From: an uncultured Clostridia bacterium
Lineage (GTDB): Bacteria; Bacillota; Clostridia; Christensenellales; DTU072
DNA: 5,871 bases
Direction of reading: 5' to 3'
Assembly: GCA_934296355.1 (NCBI GenBank)
Contig: CAKRAY010000095.1
Coordinates: forward strand, 1-5,871
Positions 1 to 5,871 of the stretch are shown piece by piece (the first letter of the stretch is position 1; each line of letters starts with the position of its first letter). The position numbers and the translations under genes were made by a program. The notes under the pieces are model-generated. The model saw nothing but the letters and a program-made list of their open reading frames with translations. It searched no databases and was not told where the DNA came from.

Positions 1-949
<949 letters not shown>

Positions 950-978
950 CTACCTCGAATTACACGATATTATTCTCT

Positions 979-3216
979 TTATACTATCTCAAGCGGAGCG
1001 TTCATAAGCGCAAACTTCTTTATTCCCAATCCGGGGAAAGCGACGCTCACCACAGTAGCGTTTCCGCTTCCGCTAACCGTTATTACAGTACCGTCGCCGT
1101 ACCTTTTATGCCGTACTTTAACTCCGCTTCTGAAGCCGTCGGCGTTAACGTTATAAACCTTCGGTTTTTGTTGTATTTGCGGCTTCGGTTGCGAATAAGC
1201 GTTCGAACCCTGCTTTGCGTTATAATCGGGATATATTGTCTTCGGTATGGCGTTTTCGTAATCGTCGTCGTATCTTTCAATATAGCGATTACGTTTTTCC
1301 AATCCGATCGGCGCCACGGGTTCTCCTTTTGCTTCGGCAAAAAATCTTGACGGCATAACGGATTCCGTACGATTATATTTTCTTCTTACCCCTTTTACCG
1401 CGGAAATATATAAACGTTCCTCCGCTCTCGTAACGGCAACGTACATTACTCTACGTTCTTCTTCCACTCCGTTGGCTTCTCGTAAACTTTGCGCCGAAGG
1501 AATTATTCCCTCCTCGCACGCAACGATAAACACCACTCTGAATTCCAAACCTTTAGCGGCGTGCATAGTCGCTATAACCACGGTATCGAAATCGTCTTCT
1601 TCGTCTTTATCGTTATCGAGCGCCAAAGTTTGCAAGAATTCTTCTAGACTGGTATCTTGATCGTCTTTATAATTCTCGCTTAAAAACGTTAAGAATTCTT
1701 CGATATTCTCCCATCTGTTTTCATCGTCCTCTTTCCCGGTGGAACGATAATAGCGTTCAAATCCGACTTGCGCTACAAGTTCTTCTACGAAATCGGTAAG
1801 ATTCATTCCGCCCTTTCTAAATTGTAACTCTCCGAGCAAATCTCTAAACGGAATAATCTTATTTTTTATTCCTGCGGTTAAATCTGTTTTTTCTATATCC
1901 ATTATAACGTCGTACAAAGTTTCGTCGTTATTTTTAGCGTAATCGATAAGTTTTTCTACCGTGGTATCGCCTATACCTCTTGCGGGAAAATTAATAACCC
2001 TCGTAATTGCCTCTGTATCGCGATGGTTGACAAGAATACGCATATACGCTATTACGTCGAGTATTTCTTTTCTATCGAAGAACTTGAATCCCCCGAACAC
2101 TTTGTACTTTATTCCCGCTTTTTTGAAGTTGGTTTCGAATAATCTGGTTAACGCATTGTTTCTTACTAAAACGGCAAAATCGCAGTTTTGATATCCTTGG
2201 TATCTCTTAAGATATAAAATATGATCGACGACCTTATCTACCTATTCGTATTCCGTAGAACTTGTTAGAAATTCAACTTTCACTCCGCTTTTTTTCTCAG
2301 AAAACAATGTTTTTGGCGTACGACTTTTATTGTTTTTTATGAGCCTATTCGCGCAGTCCAAAATTTCTTGCGAAGAACGATAGTTTTGTTCCAACTTATA
2401 AACGGTAACGTCCGGAAACGCCTTATCGAATTCAAGTATGTTGCGAATATTCGCTCCTCTCCATCCGTAAATGCTTTGGTCGTCGTCGCCGACGGCAAAT
2501 AGATTCTTCCATTTGCTTGCCAAGATTTTAACTATTTCGAATTGAATCGTGTTCGTATCTTGGAACTCGTCTACGTGTATGTATTTGAATTTGTTTTGGT
2601 AGTATTCCCTTGCTTCGTCGTTCGTTTGCAATAACTTGTAGCAGTTTATTAATAAATCGTCAAAATCCATTGCGTTGTTATCTTTTAACGCGTATTGATA
2701 AGCGTCGTAAACTTCGCAAATCAGCATTGCGTCTTTTTCCACCGCTCTTATGTCCGCAAAATACTCGTCTGAAGTCTTACCCTCGTTTTTTGCCTTGCTT
2801 ATATGGTAAGCGAAACTATCCCTATCGTCATCGTCAAGATGCTTTTCACGCATAACCCTTTGAAGAATCTTTTTCGATGCGGATTCGTCGAAAATCGTAA
2901 AATTGGGTCCGTATCCGAGTTTTTCCGCATATCTATGCAAAATTTTCACGCATAACGAGTGAAACGTAGAAACCCAAACGTCGTTTTCGCCTAGCATGTC
3001 GACTAATCTTTGCTTCATTTCCTTAGTCGCTTTATTGGTAAAAGTTATCGCAAGTATACTCCAAGCGGGAACTTTTAATTCGTCTATCAAATAAACTATT
3101 CTATGCGTTAAAACACGCGTCTTACCGCTGCCGGCTCCCGCAAAAACAAGGACCGCCCCCTCCGTATGTAAAACGGCTTTCTTTTGTTCTTCGTTTAATT
3201 TTTCTAACTCTCTCAC
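979..3216 (-). CDS. pcrA: ATP-dependent DNA helicase PcrA (UvrD/Rep family), interrupted by one in-frame TAG codon
   Basis: PcrA is a superfamily 1A 3'-5' helicase for repair, rolling-circle replication and removal of proteins from DNA. The frame from GTG at 3216 to TAA at 979 is 746 codons, full length for PcrA, but codon 325 is TAG (2242-2244). Before it: Walker A AGAGSGKT (26-33), motif Ia TFTNKAT (58-64), Walker B VDEFQDT (215-221), motif III GDDDQSIYGWRGA (243-255) and motif IV QNYRSS (277-282). After it, in the same frame and with no indel: DFAVLVRNN, then GGFKFFDRKEI, motif V MHAAKGLEF (551-559), motif VI EEERRVMYVAVTRA (585-598), an acidic/Gln-rich linker and the C-terminal Tudor-like domain (about 698-745). 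The GTG start overlaps the dgt stop (GTGA) and has GGAGGG six bases upstream. If TAG terminates, the product is 324 residues, lacks motifs V and VI and would be inactive. The second half has no good start or ribosome binding site. Identity is certain; integrity is open. Confidence 0.95.
2242..2244 (-). other. In-frame amber (TAG) codon inside pcrA
   Basis: The + strand reads cta, which is TAG in the pcrA frame at codon 325. The flanking coding sequence stays in one frame: 324 sense codons upstream, 47 codons between the TAG and the GTG at 2100, then 373 more. Against remembered Bacillus-type PcrA, counting back 25 residues from the DFAVL segment without gaps puts the TAG on the Glu of the DEA motif (NEADEAQFV). 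GAG to TAG is one base change (C to A on the + strand). It could be a real nonsense mutation, a base-call error or a decoded amber codon. The sequence alone cannot tell these apart. Confidence 0.9.
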
Positions 3217-4190
3217 AGCGTTCCCTCCGGAATAAACAAACGTTCTGCCGTTTTTATCGCGTAATTATCGGTCATCGACGCCAAATAATCGCATACGGCA
3301 GTGGTTATATCGGTAACTTTCGCGCAATGCGGCACTTCGTCGGGATGCGTTAAAAAGTACTTGAACAACATATTAAGCATTCTGTCGGCCTTTAATTGTA
3401 ATTGCTCTCCGTTACCGTTAAAATATACCCTTTCAAACATAAAATTGCGTAATTTATTCATGTAATAGTCGCCCTCTTCGCTTAAAGAAACGAGGTTCTT
3501 TCCAAAACTATGTTCGACTACGTCTTTTACCAAAGTGTTTATTCTCTCTCCTTTAGTTTTACCGAGATATTCCACGCAATCCTCAGGTAAATCTTTTTCC
3601 TCTATAACGCCCGCTCTTATAGCGTCGTCGATATCGTGATTTATATATGCGATTCTATCTGCGTAAGAAACGACCTTTCCTTCCAGCGTGCACGGATGTC
3701 CGGAACTTTTATGGTTAAGAATTCCGTCTCGCACCTCGTAAGTAAGATTCAATCCCTCTCCGTCGTTTTCCAAAAGTTCCACCACGCGCAAACTTTGCTC
3801 GTTATGCTGAAAATGCCCGGTAAGCGCATTGAGAACTCTTTCTCCCGCATGCCCGAACGGCGTATGTCCGAGATCGTGTCCGAGTCCTATCGCCTCGGTT
3901 AAATCTTCGTTAAGAAGTAACGCTCTCGAAATGGTTCTCGCAATCTGCGTTACTTCTAACGTATGGGTTAGTCGGGTACGATAATGATCGTCGAGCGGAC
4001 TAAGAAACACTTGCGTTTTGTGTTTTAATCTACGAAACGCTTTACAATGAATAATTCTATCTCGATCTCTTTGAAACTCGGTTCTATACGGACAAGGTTG
4101 TATAGGTTTTTCCCTACCGCGAGAATCTTCGCTTTTTAACGCATATGGACTTAAAAATACTCTTTCGAATTCAAGTTGATGTTCCAGCAT
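3213..4190 (-). CDS. dgt: Deoxyguanosinetriphosphate triphosphohydrolase-like protein (HD domain)
   Basis: This family hydrolyses dNTPs to deoxynucleosides and triphosphate, in the cytoplasm, and so adjusts dNTP pools; substrate preference varies and cannot be read from sequence. At 325 residues it fits the shorter Bacillota-type dGTPase-like proteins. The HD metal site is complete: His76 in RLTHTLEV, His105-Asp106 in GLGHDLGHTPFGH (103-114) with His110 and His114, and Asp178 in SYADRIAYINHD. The N-terminal segment CPYRTEFQRDRDRIIHCKAF (33-52) and HNEQSLRVVE (129-138) are also family hallmarks. The ATG at 4190 has AGGAG (4196-4200) five bases upstream and lies about 18 nt after the predicted transcription start. 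Its stop overlaps the pcrA start. In many Bacillota dgt sits before dnaG-rpoD; here it leads a pcrA-ligA unit, giving an operon devoted to DNA metabolism. Family is secure; exact substrate is not. Confidence 0.94.
   Translation of the reverse strand: MLEHQLEFERVFLSPYALKSEDSRGREKPIQPCPYRTEFQRDRDRIIHCKAFRRLKHKTQVFLSPLDDHYRTRLTHTLEVTQIARTISRALLLNEDLTEAIGLGHDLGHTPFGHAGERVLNALTGHFQHNEQSLRVVELLENDGEGLNLTYEVRDGILNHKSSGHPCTLEGKVVSYADRIAYINHDIDDAIRAGVIEEKDLPEDCVEYLGKTKGERINTLVKDVVEHSFGKNLVSLSEEGDYYMNKLRNFMFERVYFNGNGEQLQLKADRMLNMLFKYFLTHPDEVPHCAKVTDITTAVCDYLASMTDNYAIKTAERLFIPEGTL
3223..3228 (-). promoter_or_regulatory. Shine-Dalgarno site fixing the GTG start of pcrA
   Basis: GGAGGG on the minus strand lies six bases before the GTG at 3216-3214, inside the last codons of dgt. 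It supports the non-ATG start, which gives the usual PcrA N-terminus (MRELEKLNEEQKKAV). The dgt stop TGA (3215-3213) overlaps the GTG as GTGA, so translational coupling is likely. Confidence 0.8.
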
Positions 4191-4214
4191 CTTTTCTCCT
4201 AATTATTTTTCTTA

Positions 4215-4243
4215 ATTATACCAAAAAAAAAGCGTTTTTTCAA
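4215..4243 (-). promoter_or_regulatory. Sigma-A promoter for dgt-pcrA-ligA
   Basis: On the minus strand TTGAAA (4243-4238, five of six matches to the -35 consensus) is followed by exactly 17 bases and a perfect TATAAT (4220-4215). TG one base before the -10 makes an extended -10, TGGTATAAT. Transcription should start near 4208, giving a leader of about 18 nt with AGGAG before the dgt ATG. The -35 box lies in the loop and 3' arm of the terminator hairpin at 4231-4256, and the T-tract fills most of the spacer. No other promoter-like sequence is evident before dgt. Confidence 0.85.
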
Positions 4244-4256
4244 GTGAAAAAACGCT
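4223..4256 (-). terminator. Rho-independent terminator of the HAD-hydrolase unit
   Basis: On the minus strand a perfect 11-bp stem, AGCGTTTTTTC and GAAAAAACGCT (4256-4246 and 4241-4231), encloses the four-base loop ACTT. Eight more T follow (4230-4223), making a run of nine T with the last stem base. It starts 40 nt after the TAA of the HAD gene and would end the peptidase-hicB-HAD transcript. On the + strand no T-tract follows the hairpin, so it is directional. The 3' half doubles as the core of the dgt promoter. Confidence 0.92.
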
Positions 4257-4296
4257 CTCATCGCTACTTATATTGATAATGTAATAGTTAGAAATA

Positions 4297-4950
4297 TTAT
4301 GAGAAAAGTATCGACTCCAATTCTTCCGTAGTTTTACAATAGTAATCGCTAAGCGATCTCATTACTTCTTCCACGGATTTTACGTCGTTAGCCCAACCCG
4401 CTCCGACAAAGTCCACGCCCGCTTTTTTTGCCATTTCCAAGCCTTGCTTCATATCGTCCACCATAATAATTTCCGATGGTTCTACATTAAAAACACCCAT
4501 CATATCGACAAGGGGCCATACGTTAGGTTTTCTTTTTTCGGGAGGTTGTTCAAAGCCGTAAACGGCGTCGGGTAACGGTAATTCGTTTGCGGCGTAATCT
4601 CTTAGAATATAGTCCTTGTGCGAATATGAAACAACGCAAATCTTGCCACCGTTTTCCTTGAATTCGGTAATAATTCGCTTCATTCCATCAAAAACCTTAG
4701 GGATTCTACTCTTTACGACGCTATACCAATGGTCTACTTGATAATTCATTTCCTCTTCCGAAAAGTGAAGAATATCATAACAAAAAGAGTAAAAACCCGG
4801 CTCGAAACAGTATTCTACGTATTCTTCCATAGATAGCCTATAATCGGGACGCAATACGTTTAACGTTTCTATAAGCGAAGGAAAATGTATCGTCCTCGTA
4901 CTGTCCACAACCGTATCGTCGTGATCCAACGCTAAAATTTTGTATTTCAT
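4297..4950 (-). CDS. HAD-superfamily hydrolase (probable small-molecule phosphatase)
   Basis: A 217-residue Asp-nucleophile hydrolase of the haloacid dehalogenase superfamily, probably a cytoplasmic phosphatase of unknown substrate. Motif I is DHDDT (9-13; nucleophile Asp9, general acid Asp11) in place of the common DxDGT. Motif II is Ser108 in VVSYSHKD, motif III is Lys141 in KRKPNVWP, and motif IV is the Asp165-Asp166 pair in IIMVDDMKQGLEMAKKAG. All four catalytic elements are therefore present. The region between motifs I and II (about 20-90) is helical and acidic, as expected of a C1 cap domain of the phosphoglycolate phosphatase-like kind. The ATG overlaps the TGA of the hicB-like gene (ATGA), with GAGG five bases upstream (4956-4959) inside that gene, so translation is probably coupled. 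A terminator follows 40 nt after the TAA. No signal peptide or membrane segment is seen. Confidence 0.86.
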   Translation of the reverse strand: MKYKILALDHDDTVVDSTRTIHFPSLIETLNVLRPDYRLSMEEYVEYCFEPGFYSFCYDILHFSEEEMNYQVDHWYSVVKSRIPKVFDGMKRIITEFKENGGKICVVSYSHKDYILRDYAANELPLPDAVYGFEQPPEKRKPNVWPLVDMMGVFNVEPSEIIMVDDMKQGLEMAKKAGVDFVGAGWANDVKSVEEVMRSLSDYYCKTTEELESILFS

Positions 4951-5225
4951 TCGCGCCTCACTCCCGAATCGGAATCGTACGTAATCGTAACTATATCTCC
5001 ATCGGGATATAACTCCCTAATTGTTTTTTCGCTAGACGGTTTAACGATACTTACGTCGATTATGTTCTCTTCGATTATCGTTCTCAACAAATCTTTTGCC
5101 ATAAACATTGCGTCCTCTCTCCCTACTCCGCATGTAACCGCGCCGGGCAAGTCGGGAAAGACAACGTTTATCCACTTGGCGTCATATTTGTCAACGCTAA
5201 AAACTGCAAGAAAAGAGTATTTCAT
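4947..5225 (-). CDS. HicB-like single-domain protein, no HicA partner
   Basis: This 92-residue protein resembles the N-terminal degenerate RNase H-like fold of HicB antitoxins: a first beta strand MKYSFLAVF, then WINVVFPDLPGAVTCG (18-33) carrying the FPDLPG signature, then a helix REDAMFMAKDLLRTII (36-51), and a closing strand DIVTITYD (77-84). Full HicB antitoxins usually continue into a C-terminal ribbon-helix-helix or HTH DNA-binding domain; here the frame stops after RRE and the next gene starts at once, so that domain is absent. No small HicA-type dsRNA-binding toxin frame lies on either side. The gene sits 31 bp after the peptidase stop and overlaps the HAD start by four bases. The ATG at 5225 has only a weak upstream TAGGT element (5231-5235). 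It may be a stand-alone regulatory or ligand-binding domain rather than an antitoxin. Family assignment is fairly firm; function is unknown. Confidence 0.75.
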   Translation of the reverse strand: MKYSFLAVFSVDKYDAKWINVVFPDLPGAVTCGVGREDAMFMAKDLLRTIIEENIIDVSIVKPSSEKTIRELYPDGDIVTITYDSDSGVRRE

Positions 5226-5256
5226 ACTTACCTACCAAAAGTTGATTTAACTTGTT

Positions 5257-5871
5257 TTATTTATGCACCTCTGTCAAAATCTTTTCGGACTCAGCCGCAA
5301 TTTCTCTTAACGCACCTTTGCCAAAAGGCGAATTCAATCCCGCCATTTTCACAAGCGTATTAAACGGGTACATTCCGCCTCTCTTAACGTGTTCGACATA
5401 AGTGCTGAGCGCTTTATCGTAATCTTTGCGAGACAATACCAAAAATTCAAGCGCGATCACTTGCGCCAAACAGTAATCTATATAGTAGAACGGCATTTCG
5501 TAAATATGCATTTGGAATTGCCATCTCGTTCCCTTATCAAGGTAAGGAATACCTTCGTAAGACAAGTAGGGTCTGTACCTCTTTTCTAATTCAAGGTATA
5601 CCGAATTGCGCTGTTCGGGAGTCATATCCGGGTTTTCATATACTATATGCTGAAATTCATCGACAATAACTCCGTAAGGAATAAAGCTCAATGCGTCGGC
5701 AAGATGCTTGTATTTATAATCGTCCGGACTCTTAAAGAACTTATTCATAAATCTCCAGCACAAAAACTCCATGCTCATACTATGCGTTTCCGCAGTCTCG
5801 CTCGACCCGATAGATACGGAATGATCTTTTCTGCGTAGGTAGTAATCGAACGCGAAAGCATGTCCGAATTC
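5257..5871 (-). CDS. M3-family oligoendopeptidase, C-terminal part (5' end outside window)
   Basis: A zinc metallopeptidase of the thimet oligopeptidase/PepF family (M3), which cleaves short peptides in the cytoplasm. The window holds the last 204 residues of a protein usually about 560-600 long; the frame is open to the right edge. The first visible residues are EFGHAF, the remainder of the HExGH zinc motif, so the Glu and the second His are inside while the first His falls just beyond 5871. The third zinc ligand is expected to be the Glu of ETHSMSMEF (about residues 28-36 of the fragment). Further family sequence includes MHIYEMPFYYIDYCLAQ, with the conserved Tyr/His region that lines the active site, and the C-terminal GLNSPFGKGAL. 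It ends in TAA at 5257, 31 bp before the hicB-like gene, so cotranscription is likely. No sign of truncation at the C-terminus. Confidence 0.93.
   Translation of the reverse strand, partial: EFGHAFAFDYYLRRKDHSVSIGSSETAETHSMSMEFLCWRFMNKFFKSPDDYKYKHLADALSFIPYGVIVDEFQHIVYENPDMTPEQRNSVYLELEKRYRPYLSYEGIPYLDKGTRWQFQMHIYEMPFYYIDYCLAQVIALEFLVLSRKDYDKALSTYVEHVKRGGMYPFNTLVKMAGLNSPFGKGALREIAAESEKILTEVHK

Noticed and set aside
979..2100. The second half of pcrA as a separate gene starting at the GTG at 2100.
   Set aside because: The PcrA-like frame continues upstream of that GTG for 47 codons to the TAG, and no Shine-Dalgarno sequence precedes the GTG.
2242..2244. Selenocysteine or pyrrolysine insertion in pcrA.
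   Set aside because: Selenocysteine uses TGA, not TAG. Pyrrolysine has no known role in helicases, and the aligned residue is a Glu away from the catalytic motifs. It stays possible only if pyl genes are found elsewhere in the genome.
5866..5871. The window ends exactly on gaattc, an EcoRI site.
   Set aside because: It encodes the Glu-Phe of the HEFGH zinc motif expected at this place, so it is probably coincidence, and the left end has no such site. A cloning boundary cannot be shown.

Overview
The window looks like chromosomal DNA of a low-to-moderate GC Gram-positive bacterium (Bacillota), most likely an uncultured clostridial lineage. This rests on the pcrA-ligA gene order, AGGAG-type ribosome binding sites, consensus sigma-A promoter elements and the style of the proteins. 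It is inference; no 16S rRNA or tRNA is present. Every gene I can support is on the minus strand, so the window is described here from high to low coordinates.

Upstream unit (5871 to about 4223): the C-terminal third of an M3-family zinc oligoendopeptidase, a 92-residue HicB-like single-domain protein with no HicA toxin partner, and a 217-residue HAD-superfamily hydrolase whose start codon overlaps the hicB-like stop (ATGA). The unit ends in a strong intrinsic terminator at 4223-4256.

Downstream unit (about 4243 to 1, running off the window): a consensus promoter (TTGAAA, 17 bp, TATAAT with an extended -10 TG) sits inside the terminator of the preceding unit. It is followed by a dGTPase-like HD phosphohydrolase (dgt), the UvrD-family helicase gene pcrA (GTG start overlapping the dgt stop), and the first 315 residues of NAD-dependent DNA ligase (ligA). 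These form a compact DNA-maintenance operon: dNTP hydrolysis, helicase unwinding and repair, and nick sealing.

The most notable feature is in pcrA. The gene reads as one continuous 746-codon frame from 3216 to 979, except for one in-frame TAG at 2244-2242 (codon 325). The frame is kept on both sides, the 47 codons after the TAG are plainly PcrA sequence, and the TAG falls on the position of a Glu conserved in PcrA/UvrD. It is a nonsense mutation, a sequencing error (a single GAG to TAG change) or a readthrough/recoding event. No other in-frame TAG occurs in the genes here, and none of the five visible gene ends uses TAG.

No CRISPR array, mobile element, RNA gene or prophage signal was seen. 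Apart from the pcrA stop codon, the promoter nested in a terminator and the orphan HicB-like protein, this is ordinary housekeeping sequence. I found no convincing new multi-gene system. No intergenic stretch exceeds about 110 bases.
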